This document shows positions 1 to 11,138 of a DNA stretch of 64,000 nt, in pieces (position 1 is the stretch's first letter; every line of letters begins with the position of its first letter). A model generated the notes under the pieces. That model made no database searches, had not been told where the DNA came from, and saw only the letters and a list, made by a program, of their open reading frames with translations. Position numbers and translations under genes: made by a program. The DNA comes from Yamagishiella unicocca. Its lineage: Eukaryota; Chlorophyta; Chlorophyceae; Chlamydomonadales; Volvocaceae. The stretch spans positions 2,108,001-2,172,000 of the forward strand of contig BDSL01000003.1 of NCBI GenBank assembly GCA_003116995.1. Direction: 5' to 3'.

Positions 1-1368
1 GGAGTGGGTGGAGCTGGCAAGCGCCGGTCGGATTTGAGAAGAAAGTGTGTGTTTTGCTAGAGAACTCTTTTAAGGCCTTGCCGCCTGACACAAGAGGGCT
101 ACAGCGCTCGTCGCATAAGAGCTGGATCGCCTGGACGGCACGCGCACATATAGATAGCGCTGTGCCATGGGCGATAATAAGGTTCTTGCCTGCGGAGATT
201 TTGGGGCCTGGCCCCCAGTTTTGTACGATAGCGTGGTGTAACACCGCAACGCGAATATCTACCTTGCTCAGAACCCTCTTCACACTTGCATTCCATTTGG
301 GTCATGTGCATCATCGGGTAGTAGAACCATCAGGCAGTAACACGGCATAATCACGAACAACACGGCATTGCACGGACGTTCAAAAAAACGTGCCAAGCAT
401 CGGTCCTTTCTGCGAACACTTCTTCACAGTCTGATCCTTACATACACGTTCACTTACAAGTACACTCCATATGTGTCAGGTTCAATGGCGGAGTGCATCA
501 GACGCACTTTACATAAGTAGCTGTCAGTAATTGCACTGAAAGTACACCGAATCTGAATGCGTACCCGAATCTGAATGGTTGCACCAACATACAAGACGGC
601 GCAATCTGCACCGAACCTTACACACTCGTACACAGCCAGGTCCCATGGGACCGTGACGGCCACAGCCGAATGACAAGGGGTTGCGACCCATATCAAATGC
701 CGGATGTGCACAATGCGCATGCTTCATAGGGGCGCCCTTAGGTTCACTCTTCTTGTGGGCCAGAAGCTGCCATGACGGCACGAGTCCTTGGTGGTACGGC
801 TGTCTGGGCATCTGGGAACAAACATGCCATGCATGTCAAAGGGGTTCATGTCACTATACGCGTTATATCTGTATTGGCGGTAACATTCGGACGTGCGGGC
901 AACCCTTGCGATTGACGCAATGAATGTCGCGAAGTTCACGTCTGGTGAGCAATCCTGTCAAAGTGTTTGGTTTCATTTTTACACCTCGTGATTATATTAT
1001 CAAATTAACGGCCTTGAGTAACGCCTGCTGCCGTAGCCACTAAAGCGGCGTCCTGAATTGCTGCGACGGTGTGGCGCCCGTGCACGCAGGCCTTCCCAGG
1101 CAATGTCTTAGAGTAGCCCCTGGACGCCTGAGCCGAGGTGAGAAGCCGGGCTGTCGCGCGCCGGTCAGGGGTTTGGCGGGACGGCCGACGCCAACGTGCG
1201 TGCCCGTGTGAGCTACCCACTTCACCGGACAACGGGCGGGGCTTCAGGCTACTCGCCTTCGCCTTCTACGCGCCAGCACTGGGAACTGACCGGTTGCCTT
1301 CCCTAGCACGGCACGCGACCCAGCCGCGCCGCTGCGCTCCGGAACCAACCTGATACCGGTGCCAGATC
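1..1368. other. 5' flank, no gene recognised
   Basis: About 1.4 kb upstream of the glutathione reductase start. The first 1 kb is lower in GC than the gene and holds only short ORFs without family resemblance. From about 1020 the sequence becomes GC-rich and probably includes the promoter and 5' UTR of the downstream gene. An in-frame TGA lies at about 1351, just before the chosen ATG. Confidence 0.5.
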
Positions 1369-4300
1369 ATGTCCTGGCGGGACTCCAAGTCCGACCTCTA
1401 CCCCCCCTCCCTTGAGAGCACCCGGCTGCGCCTCCTCGCTAAGTCCAGGCCCCGCTCCGGAACCGCGCCGCTCCAACCCGTAGGTCTGTGCACTCGCGTG
1501 GCTGCTTCGTCGGCCAGCACCGCGGCGGACTTCGACTTCGACCTCTTCACAATCGGAGCAGGCAGCGGCGGCGTCCGCGGCTCCCGCTTCGCCTCGTCCT
1601 ATGGTACGACAGAGGCACGAGTGGGTGTACGGCGATCACTGGAACGGGGAGAGAGGGCGGGCTCTGGTCGTCAGGATGAGGCCGGGGCGGGTCGGGGACG
1701 CGCGGTGGGCTCTGGACTGGACACCAGTGTGGGGATGGAGACCAGGCTTCGAGGGTCTGCATGGAAGGCGTAGACCACGCCCGGCCTCGCAGCCGCCGCC
1801 CTCACCCCCGATTCCTGGCTCATCCAACCCTCTGCCGGGTTGGCTGAGGCCTGGGGGCAGCGGCGATCCGGACTCCTCAAACCAGCTCGCGTGGCTTTCG
1901 GGTCGGAGAGGGACAGGCTGGCGAGGCGAGCTCAACCAGCTCGCCCAGGGGTAGCGCAGCGAGCAAGCCTTGATGCCTGCGGCATGGGCGCGCGACAATA
2001 ACAACCGATGACGGTTTTGTCGTTGTGGACGGCGACTGCTGTCGGCGGGGCGGCAGCTGCCGGAGCCCGGCCGTGTGGGGCCAGCGGGGGCGGGGGAGGG
2101 AGGGAGTGTCATTCCAAATTCCGGCACGGCATTCCCTAGCAAACGAGCAACCAATGCGTGTCCCTTGTGTGTAGCCAGCAGCGGATGACTGGAGGCTGCG
2201 CAAGGACAGAGTTAATTGGGGGGGGGCCGGGAAGGACAATCTGTGTACGAAAGAAAATTCGCTTAGAAGATCCGTTTGGAGAAACTACGAGTCGGAGCTC
2301 GTGTATCGACCTTCGGCGGCTATGTCTATCTCGTCTGCGACTCCTAGGCTGACGGAAATGAGGACCCCGGGGGGGCATTGCTGCCGTTGCTCTCAAGCAA
2401 GCTTACGTGTCCCTGGATCCCTCCCGCACATGGACCTCGTGTTTAGGGTTTTGGAGGGTGTCAGGGTTTTGGAGGGTGTCAGGGTTTTGGAGGGTGTCAG
2501 GGTTTTGGAGGGTGTCAGGGTTTTGGAGGGTGTCAGGGTTTTGGAGGGTGTCAGGGTTTTGAAGGATGTCAGGGTTTTGAAGGATGTCAGGGTTTACAGA
2601 GGGACTGTGCTGGTGGTTTCCGCTGGTGGCGCAAATGATCAGGGCCGGCCAGCATCAACGCCTTAATCCATTGAGACGCGCTCCGCCTTGCTGCTGGAGG
2701 CTAACCCCACCCCGCCGCACACGCCCCGGCCTGTGTGTGTGTGTGTGTTTTTACCGCTGTACGCACTCCCCCCCTCCCGGTTCCCCCCTCGGCCCCTCGC
2801 CCGCTGGCGCCGCCTAGGTGCCAAGGTTGCTGTGTGCGAGCTGCCGTTCGACTACATCAGCTCCGAGACCAAGGGCGGGGTGGGCGGCACTTGCGTCCTC
2901 CGCGGCTGCGTGCCCAAGAAGCTGATGGTGTATGCGTCGGAGTACGCGGACGACTTCAAGCATGCGGCGGGGTTCGGGTGGGTGGTTGGCGGGTTGGCTG
3001 GTTGGGCTTGGCCTGGGGTTGGGCAGCAGGCGCACACGGTTTTGCTGTGCCGCTGCACACGCCCCCGTCGCAGGTCATTGCTCCCTCCCCCCCTCCCCCC
3101 CATCTCTCCTGGACCACCATCTTCAACGCCCTTGGTGGTTTGTCGGCCGTGGATTCGCGGACTATCGTTTACCTTACCCCCTCCCTCCCTCCCTGACATG
3201 CATCTAGGGCGCGGCACAGCGGTGGCGGAGGGGGGGGGAAGGGCGCCTGTGGGCCACCCTCGCCTCCCCCTGCACCCGCCCTCGCACCCCCTGCACCCGC
3301 CTCCTGGGAAAGGTGGTCAGGCAATTCCGGTAACCCCGCCCCCTCGTTCGCCCCGCCCGCCCCCCCTCCCGCAGCTGGTCCGTGCCTACGGAGTCCGTGC
3401 ACCACAGCTGGACGTCATTCATTGACGCCAAGCGCAAGGAGCTGCAGGTGCGGGGGGGGGGGCGGCAGAGGGGAAAGGAGCGGGGGGCGGCGGAGGGGAA
3501 AGGAGGGGGGATCGCTCGAGGGAGGGGAGAAGGCGCTGCGGGGGGCTGCCTCCACTAGCGGGCTGGCCCCACTCCCACAACACACCTAGACACGCTCGGC
3601 CCGACACACGCAGTACAAGCATGAGAAGCTCTCGTGCCACTGCCCCGACCTTCCTCCCACCTTCCTCCCACCTTCCTCCCACCTTCCTCCCACCTTCCTC
3701 CCACCTTCCTCCCACCTTCCTCCCACCTTCCTCCCACCTTACCCCCTCGTGGCCACCCCGGTGGGCCACCCCGGGCCGCCGCTCCTCGCCTCCCAGGCCG
3801 CTGACCCCGCTGATCCTCTCCTCCCCTCAATCACCCCCTCCCACCTCTTTATGCCCCCCCCCGCCCCTTTCAGCGCCTGAACGGCGCGTACAAGAACACG
3901 CTGAACAACGCCAAGGTGACCCTCATCGAGGGGCGCGGCCGCGTAGTGGACCCGCACACGGTGGAGGTGAGCGAACCGAAACGAAACGAAACGAAACGAA
4001 ACGAAACGAAACGAAACGAACCGTCGAAGCGAACCGGACTGAAACGAAGCGAACCGGACTGAAACGAAGCGAACCGGACTGAAACGAAGCGAACCGGACT
4101 GAAACGAAGCGAACTGAATCGAACCTTCCTTGCACCCTCGTGCCCCTTACAACCCGAGGGGCCCCGCCCCCTCCATGCCGCAATCACTCCTTTCGCCTCA
4201 AACGCTATCGCATTCGTTTGTTTCCTTTCCTTTAAACGGAAAGAAAACAAGCACAAGTTTCCTCGGCAGCCAGTACAAAGTGCTCCAGCATACGCCCATA

Positions 4301-7300
4301 ACCAGGTGTCCGAAGACAATGCGCCAGCTATTATACCTATGTCCTGTAACCGGTCCTTATGCCCCTCTCACCCACCCCCATATACACCATATACACATAG
4401 CAGCCAGGGACGACACTCGACATCCGGCTTTGAAACCCTAAACAAAGCTCCCCAGCATGCAATTCCAAATACGTGTGACAAAAACGTTTCCTACTCGGTT
4501 TCACTTTTGACCTACGTGTGCTAGCCTACGGGTCTCCTCTCTCATGCCCGCCCCCGCTCCACTGTCTGGTGGCTCCTGCGGCACGCCGCCGCTGGCTGCA
4601 GGTTGACGGCCAGCGCTATCGCGCCAAGAACATCCTGATCGCTGTGGGCGGCAAGCCCACGCGCCTCGACATCCCTGGAGCAGAGCTGTGCATCACATCG
4701 GACGAGGCGCTGGAGCTGCCGGACTGCCCGCGCAAGGTGGGGACGTAGCGAGAGCACCCGGGGGGGAATGGCTGCAAGGAAAACCCGTGTACGAAGGAAA
4801 ACCGTTGAGGAAAACCGGACGTTTCGAGGTGCATGCTGGAGAAATAGACGTTTCGAGGTGCATGCTGGAGAAATTGGTTGAGGAGACTAAAGTGGGGGGG
4901 GGGCTGGGCAGGGCCGGAGTGGGGTAGAGAAGGGGGAATGCTAGATGCAGAACGTGGGCTGGGATGCGGGCAGAGTCACAGCATGCAACCGCCTCCAACT
5001 GCTGGTGCTTGGCACCGTCCTGTTAGCATTCACACACGCGATCCACCGAGACACGGTCCGACCTGGATCCGCCGCCCTGACCTCCCCGCCCTGACCTCCC
5101 CGCCCTGACCTCCCCGCCCTGGACCCCCCCCTTGCGGCTGTCCGCCGAACCCCCGGCACCTCCCGCCACCTCCCGCCCACCACCACCCGGCCCCAGATTG
5201 CGGTGCTGGGCGGCGGCTACATCGCCGTGGAGTTCAGCGGCATCTTCTCGCGCTTCGGCTCCGAAGTACACACCTTGTACCGCCAGCCGATGCCGCTGAG
5301 GGGCTTCGATGGAGAGGTGGGAGGCGTGTGGGGGGTTGAGGGGCTTCGACGGAGAGGTGGGGGGGCGGCATAAGGACTGCTTACACGACATAGGTATGCT
5401 AGCTGACGCATTGTCGTGGGGTTCGAGGGAAACCCGTGGATGTCCGAAAAGAAACGTATGGGGGGGGGGTTTGGAGAGGAGAACCGTATGCTGGCGCTTG
5501 AGGGATAGTAACTCAAGTGCATGGGGTTCCATGTCCGTGTGGGGCCCTGATTGGGGCTGGGGGGCTCGGGGGGGATGGGGGTGGGCGCCCTGCACAGCCC
5601 TTGTCGGCACCCCCCTGGCGACCGGGCCTCGTGTTTCCCCGAATGGTCATAATCCCTATGATTGGCAACCCGCCTTTCAACGCCGACCCACGGGTTTCCT
5701 ATCCCGCCCCCGCCCCCCACCGCCAGGTCCGCAAGTTCGCCACTGAGCAGTACGCCGCCGCCGGCCTGCACCTGCACCCCGGGGTGACCCCCCAGTCCGT
5801 GACTCTGCAGCCGGACGGCCGGCTGAGCCTGGTGGTGGCGCACTCGGACGGATCCACGGAGACCCTCGCCGACCTGGACCAGGTCATGATGGCCACGGGT
5901 GCGACGGCGGCGGCGGTGGCGGTGGCGGGCTGAGGGGTGGCGAGAAGACCCGGTTGCACGACATAGGAAACGGTGTCGGGGGGGGGGTGGCATAAAGGCC
6001 GATTGCACGACACGGGGGTGGCGGGCGGAGGTTGCGCGGAAGCCGCGGGCCGACGCTTGTGGAGCACCAAGCTGGGAAGAAGCGGTGAGGCGCCGGGGAC
6101 ACCTCGCCTCTACACTCCTCCCGGCCCCGATCCTGGACCCCCAGGGTCCGGTACAGGATCCCGCCCGCCCGACCCCGACCCCTTCCCCGCCTGACACCCT
6201 CTGGCGTTCGTCCCCGCCCGGACCCCCCTGGCGTTCGTCCCCACCGGCCGTACCCGCGCCAGGTCGCGCGCCCAACACCGGCAGCCTGGGCCTGGCGGAG
6301 GCGGGCGTGAAGATGGGCGGCAAGGGGCAGGTGGTGGTGGACGATTACTGCCGTACCACGGTGTCGTCTATATGGGCGGTGGGTGACGTCATCGACCGCA
6401 TCCAGCTCACGCCGGGTGAGGGCGCACCGGGGCGGGGGGGGGGGCGAGGCGGGGATGGTAATGTTGGTTTCGGAGATGGGGTTGCCAGGAGCTGTGAGGT
6501 GTGCTAAGATGGGAAGTAGTACCTGCGTGCAGAGAGGCCCGAGTACGTTCTCGCATGCGTTGGGAGAGGGGCAGCCGCCACAATGACCAGAAGCACCAAC
6601 CACAATAACCATAACCACACCGACCGTTGCAACTGCTGCAACCGCTGCAACCGCTGCGACCCCACACCGCAGTGGCCCTAATGGAGGGCATGGCGGTTGC
6701 CAAGTCAGTGGTGCTGGACGAGCCCACCAAGCCCGACTACTGGGCGGTGCCCTCCGCCGTCTTCTCCAACCCCGAGATCGCGACTGTGGTTAGTCAGTTC
6801 TACAATCAGTTGTAGTTTACTAGCTAGTTAGTTAGGTATTGCAACCCCCCGATTTCACTAGTGGCTGCGGGTCCAGTCTTGCGGCTGCCTGACGGGGCTT
6901 GCGGGGGGTTGCGACAGCCTGGGTACGACACCTCAGCCTGGTTGTTCATGGACGACAGTCAGCATTGGTACGGCAGTCGGCTCGAGGGGGAACAGTGCCT
7001 TACTAATCGTGGCCGCGTCTCTTCTCCTGGCTCCGTCGGTTCATGCGTTGCTTCTTCCCCTCCCCCCTTCCCCTTCACCCTCACCCTCACCCCCCCCCCG
7101 CGTAAACGGTTTTAATGCCCCCTCCCCCCGCGAGCCACCAGGGGTACACGGAGGAGGCGGCCGCTGAGCAGTTCGGCGATCTCGACATCTTCACCACATC
7201 ATTCCGGCCCATGCGCAACACCATCAGTGGTAGCCCGATCAGGACATTCATGAAGGTGGGGTGGAGGGGGGACCGCCGGGTTGGGGGCGGGAGCAGGAGG

Positions 7301-8680
7301 AGGCGCTGCGGTGGGTGGCTTGAGAGATCCAGGGAGGGCCCCCTGGAGGGCCCAGCATCGGGTGGCGGGACCAGCAGCCGGAGTATTGCAGCTCGGCTGG
7401 TTTGTCCGCCTGGGTCTGGGGGTCGAGGGCTGCAGTGCGAGGGCTGCAGTGCGAGGGCTGCAGCGCGAGGGCTGCAGCGCGAGGGCTGCAGCGCGAGGGC
7501 TGCAGCGAGGCAGGCCTTTGCAGGGTGGGGGGTGGCATAAAGACCGGTTACACGACCATGGGTATAACAGGGTGGGTTACAGAACAGAACCGGTAGCTCG
7601 ACACGGGAAGAGTAGCTGGTGCATAGTCTTCGGACGCCTAGACGCGCGCATGCTACTGCGCAGGGTGGCGGGGAGGGCGGGATGGCAGGGGCGCTGGTTT
7701 GCAGTATCACACAGCGGCTCTGAGCAGAACAGCATATGCTAACCGACCGCTTCGAGCCTGGACCGGTCACGGAGACCGCATGCGGGCGCCGGATGCCGAG
7801 TCCTCGCCGCGAGAGCGCGCTCCGAAACCGCTCGTCCCGACTGTCCCTTCCCGCCCCCCCTCCCGTGGGCCACTCGCGGCTCTCGCCGCGGCGCAGGTCA
7901 TCGTGGACGCCGCCTCCCAGAAGGTGGTGGGGATGCACATGGTCGGCGCGGAGGCCGGAGAGATCATGCAGGTGCGCGCGTGTGTCGTGTGTCTGTGTCT
8001 GTGTCTGTGTGTATGCGGTCGGGGCACGGGTGCGCTCGGGAGCCCCCACCCCGCAACCCACCTCGCAACCTCGCAACTCACCTCACGGTCAAAAACCCTG
8101 GAATGCCCGCGCCTTGCCCCCGCCGTCCCCCCTCCCCCTGCTCGCCTCCCAAAGGGTTTCGCTGTGGCGGTCAAAGTGGGGGTCACGAAGGCGCAGCTGG
8201 ACAGCGTAGTGGGCATCCACCCGAGCGCAGCCGAGGAGGTGGGTAGCTCGGTGCCGCGCCGGCGCCGGCGTAACACCAGGGGAGGAGGGGGGCAGAATAG
8301 CACCAGCAGCGGGACTTGAGGGCTCTCGCCAATTACGCGGACATGCTGTAGCGACATGGCAGAAGGAGAAACTGGGAGCGAACTTTCCCCTCCCCTCCCC
8401 CCTGTCGCGTAAGCGGTTTTTATGCCAACCCCCCTCTTCCCGGCCCCTTCCCGCCCGGTTCCCGGACCACCTGGAAACTGGGAGGCGCCCCACCCCCCGC
8501 CAGTGCTCCAGCATGCGCCCACAAAACGGGTGTCCGACGACCATGCACCAACTATCCTGTGCCGTTGCGTAAAACGGTTTTTATACACCCCCCCGCCACT
8601 CACCCGGCCCCCCTTCCATCCCGCAGTTCGTCACCCTGCGCACGGTGAGCCGCCAGGTGCGGAAGGCGGCTGCCACGTAA
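1369..8680 (+). CDS. GSR1: Glutathione reductase, plastid-type, 13 exons
   Basis: NADPH-dependent reduction of glutathione disulphide. Exons: 1369-1603, 2818-2977, 3375-3447, 3874-3966, 4602-4736, 5197-5316, 5727-5898, 6263-6415, 6673-6788, 7142-7255, 7897-7971, 8155-8238, 8627-8680. All have GT/AG ends, all phases agree, and they give 527 residues. Residues 1-55 are basic and Ser/Arg-rich, like a transit peptide. The FAD-binding GAGSGG lies at 63-68, the redox disulphide motif [13 protein letters not shown] has Cys104 and Cys109, the NADPH fold GGGYIA is at about 237-242, and the interface motif HPSAAEE holds His504 and Glu509. The first in-frame ATG after an upstream stop is used as start. 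Plant plastid and cytosolic GRs are very alike across the core, so the plastid location rests on the leader only. Introns carry several minisatellites and dispersed elements, listed separately. Confidence 0.95.
2446..2589 (+). repeat. 18-bp minisatellite in GR intron 1
   Basis: Eight tandem copies of an 18-bp unit (GGGTTTTGGAGGGTGTCA), the last two carrying GAAGGAT variants. The unit length is a multiple of three, so it translates as a VRVLEG repeat, but it lies wholly in intron 1 (1604-2817). Confidence 0.9.
3650..3740 (+). repeat. 11-bp pyrimidine repeat in GR intron 3
   Basis: About eight tandem copies of CTTCCTCCCAC, within intron 3 (3448-3873). Confidence 0.9.
3972..4120 (+). repeat. 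(CGAAA)n and 20-bp repeat in GR intron 4
   Basis: A run of about ten CGAAA pentamers is followed by about four copies of a 20-bp unit (GAAACGAAGCGAACCGGACT) that looks derived from the pentamer. Both lie just inside the donor of intron 4. Confidence 0.9.
4265..4380 (+). repeat. Dispersed intronic element, family A (GR intron 4)
   Basis: Contains a GTGCTCCAGCATACGCCC start, a middle with GTGTCCGAAGACAATGCGCCAGCTAT, and an end TGTAACCGGTCCTTATGCC followed by pyrimidines. The same order is found at 8508-8590 and on the minus strand at 60486-60570 and 61583-61660. Sense orientation relative to the gene. Confidence 0.75.
4770..4875 (+). repeat. Dispersed intronic element, family B (GR intron 5)
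   Basis: AAAACCCGTG, GAAGGAAAACCG and a duplicated GTTTCGAGGTGCATGCTGGAG. Related pieces occur at 5430-5530, 12178-12225 and 62128-62195. Confidence 0.65.
5362..5530 (-). repeat. Dispersed elements, families A and B (GR intron 6)
   Basis: On the plus strand GGCATAAGGACTGCTTACACGACATAGG and CTGACGCATTGTCG is a family A copy antisense to the gene. It is followed directly by family B sequence (TTCGAGGGAAACCCGTGGATGTCC). Together they fill much of intron 6. Confidence 0.7.
5940..6025 (-). repeat. Two partial family A copies (GR intron 7)
   Basis: GAGAAGACCCGGTTGCACGAC at about 5942 and GGTGGCATAAAGGCCGATTGCACGAC at about 5986, both antisense to the gene. The GAGAAGACCCGGTT string is also part of the satellite unit at 57360-58390. 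Confidence 0.7.
7088..7141 (+). repeat. Family A tail abutting a splice acceptor (GR intron 9)
   Basis: CGCGTAAACGGTTTTAATGCC followed by a C-rich tract ending at the AG of 7140-7141. Only the last part of the element is recognisable. A tandem CGAGGGCTGCAG-type 14-bp repeat lies in the next intron at about 7425-7510. Confidence 0.7.
7537..7580 (-). repeat. Family A copy, antisense (GR intron 10)
   Basis: GGTGGCATAAAGACCGGTTACACGACCATGGGTATA on the plus strand, so the element is antisense to the gene. Confidence 0.7.
8398..8626 (+). repeat. Two family A copies ending at a splice acceptor (GR intron 12)
   Basis: A tail TGTCGCGTAAGCGGTTTTTATGCC at 8403 is followed by a nearly complete copy from 8508: GCTCCAGCATGCGCCCACAAA, then GTGTCCGACGACCATGCACCAACTATCC, then GTTGCGTAAAACGGTTTTTATAC and a pyrimidine tract to the acceptor AG at 8625-8626. 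Confidence 0.8.
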
Positions 8681-9164
8681 GCACCGCCCGGGGGTGGGGG
8701 CGGCGGCGCACCGCCCGGGGGTGGGGGCGGCGGCGCACCGAGCCGGCGACGCAGGGTCCTCCCACACAACTCGGCCTCGGGCCCCCTCGCCCGCCAGTCC
8801 CGGTTCCGGAGCTGCTGCGGCACCCCCGCGGGCCTGCCACCTCCGGGCGGGTGTGCCCTTGTGTGCCACAACGACCAACGGAACCGGTCCAACTGGCGGC
8901 AGCAGCCGGTCCCTTCCGCGTGGCATAGCGGCGCGGCGATCCCGGGGAGTGCGTCCCCGCGGGGGACAGAGGGGGTGGCAGAGGGGGTCTGTGTGTGTGT
9001 GTTTGTGTCTTGAGGAATTTCGTATCCTGCGACATAGGGGGCGATGGAGGCGGGGGCGGTAAGAGGCGAAACCCGTGATAACGGATTTCCTCTTTAAGGG
9101 GGGGTGCTGGCGCCCGTGGGGCGCACCCGAGCCGGGGGCCACACCTCCGTGGCCGCGCGTTCAG

Positions 9165-9562
9165 GGTCCCCAGCAGTGGCCCCCAGCAGTGGCCCCCAGC
9201 AGTGGCCCCCAGCAGTGGCCCCCAGCAGTGGCCCCAGCAGTGGCCCCCAGCAGTGGCCCCCAGCAGTGGCCCCCAGCAGTGGCCCCCAGCAGTGGCCCCC
9301 AGCAGTGGCCCCCAGCAGTGGCCCCCAGCAGTGGCCCCCAGCAGTGGCCCCCAGCAGTGGCCCCCAGCAGTGGCCCCCAGCAGTGGCCCCCAGCAGTGGC
9401 CCCCAGCAGTGGCCCCCAGCAGTGGCCCCCAGCAGTGGGCCCCAGCAGTGGCCCCCAGCAGTGGCCCCCAGCAGTGGCCCCCAGCAGTGGCCCCCAGCAG
9501 TGGCCCCCAGCAGTGGCCCCCAGCAGTGGGCCCCAGCAGTGGCCCCCAGCAGTGGGCCCCCC
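9165..9562 (+). repeat. 13-bp minisatellite 3' of GR
   Basis: About 30 tandem copies of CCCCAGCAGTGGC with occasional GGG-for-GGC variants and one 12-bp unit. Both strands stay open in all frames, which creates several false 170-360-codon ORFs. Confidence 0.95.
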
Positions 9563-10248
9563 CCCAGCAGTGCGGCGTACAGGCTCGCGAGCTCCGGGGT
9601 GACGTGGCTGACTGGCTGACGTGGGGGGGGGGGTGCATCCTTCCGTTGCGGTGGGTGTGGCCTTTCCGTTGCAGTGAGGTTGCGGGGGCCCCCACGGCCT
9701 CGCAGGGGGCGCATGGGGACATGGATCAAGTCGGGGTAGGGGTTGCCCGCGCGATGTACGGGGGCTACCATGATGAGGTGGGCGGGCGGGGAGAGCGGAC
9801 GTCCCATCGCCGCAGCGGCGTGTCGCGGGAACTGATCTGGTCGGTGTTGTTTGCCGGAGTTGTTTGGTTCGGGACCACTGTCCTGCGACCGGGTGCTGTG
9901 TAAGCCAGCAAAGCAAGAGTAGCGGACGGGGCCCTTCCGGCCGCTGGAGCTGGGCTGCGCTGGGTCGTACCGGCGCTACCCGCGGATTGCTTGACTAATC
10001 GGACCATTTCGGACGCCGCCAGCTGATGCCTGTGGCACGAAATGTGCTTCGTGTGCTCACAGTTGTGAGGGCGTTTTGTCTTTGTGTGTGTGGAGGGGGG
10101 GGCGAGGGGCGACCAGGAGCGGGCTGTCGATGGGGCCCCCAAGAGCCGTGCGCGCCCGGTTGATGGGCGGTGTCGTATCTGTCGTACATTCACAGTGCGG
10201 CCATCACCATGGCTGCACGCGCGCGTGGCGCGGCAGAACGCCAGTTGG

Positions 10249-10397
10249 CTGACGCCAAAGGTCACCACCCTATTACTGTGGACTCTTCAAGGTATGTTTT
10301 AATAGAAATATCCACTTTCTGGAATTCGGTCAGATCTGTAAAACGCCCTGAAAATTCACCATGGTTTTACTTGCTCTGCAACGCTAGGGATTGTATC
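10249..10397 (+). repeat. Dispersed repeat shared with 51140-51372
   Basis: Contains TTACTGTGGACTCTTCAAGG, then a TATGTTTTAAT stretch, then TCTGGAATTCGG, GATCTGTAAAACGCCCTG and CTAGGGATTGTA. The same blocks in the same order occur on the minus strand at 51140-51372, with roughly 85-90% identity by eye. Probably a transposon end or satellite monomer; the family is not identified. Confidence 0.8.
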
Positions 10398-11138
10398 GAG
10401 GGTCCGCGTCCGCAGCGAGGTGGAATGGAAGGCATGAAGAGGCGGTCTTGAGCCCAATTTATGGATGTCATGAATTCCGTTTATGACAATAAGTTACTTT
10501 CCTTGTTCCTCCGCTTATATGCTGCCTTGTCGGGCCCACCGGGCCCAAACGTATGGCCGTACAAAATCCACTTGCACTGCAGTGGAAGGTGCGAAGGTTG
10601 TACTACTCTGGACATGAAGAGGTTGTAAGTGCTTCTTCGTCTGATTTTGGGCAGTATTGTATGGGGACGTAAGGCGGGAACACGGGAACACGGTCATTAT
10701 GGGTAGCCGGTCGAGTTGCTTACTCAGTCTGGCCGACGCCTAGTTGCGAGGATTGCTTCGGCACCCTGTCCCCAGCGGTGTCTTGCGTAAAGGCTTTTGA
10801 AGGAAAAGCAGGGCAGGCCACTGGGCCCTCGCAGAACGAAAGTCGTCAAAAGTCGTTTTTGGCCGTTAAGCCCAAATAAAGGTTAATAGTACATTGTTAT
10901 GGGGAAAAAGTCTGATTCTACGTGCATAGGAAAAGTAAACTTGGGTGTGATTTACCACTTCATACTCGAGGTATGGTATGGTACGCGAGATTTCTTACTC
11001 ACGCGCCCGCGACCAATCCGCACCGCCGACACACTACTGCACAGCCTGGGCCTGGCTTGCAAGCCATTGGCGAAGCAACAGCGCGCCCCTGGCGGTTTTG
11101 GGTGCCGCATTGGCCCAGGCCAAGGCCAGCCGCACACT

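Larger units (their letters stand above)
8681..11138. other. Intergenic: GR 3' UTR, minisatellite and repeat copy
   Basis: A duplicated GC-rich 26-bp unit at 8690-8745, the 13-bp minisatellite at 9165-9562, and a dispersed repeat at 10249-10397. I see no gene here. GC falls after about 10250. Confidence 0.5.

Noticed and set aside
2446..2589. Telomere-like TTTAGGG/GGGTTT sequence in GR intron 1
   Set aside because: The unit is 18 bp (GGGTTTTGGAGGGTGTCA), not the TTTTAGGG or TTTAGGG algal/plant telomere repeat.
9075..9916. Long ORFs on both strands through the 13-bp minisatellite
   Set aside because: They are products of the repeat (SSGPQQWPPAVAP and GGHCWGPLLGAT patterns), open in all frames, with no flanking domain.
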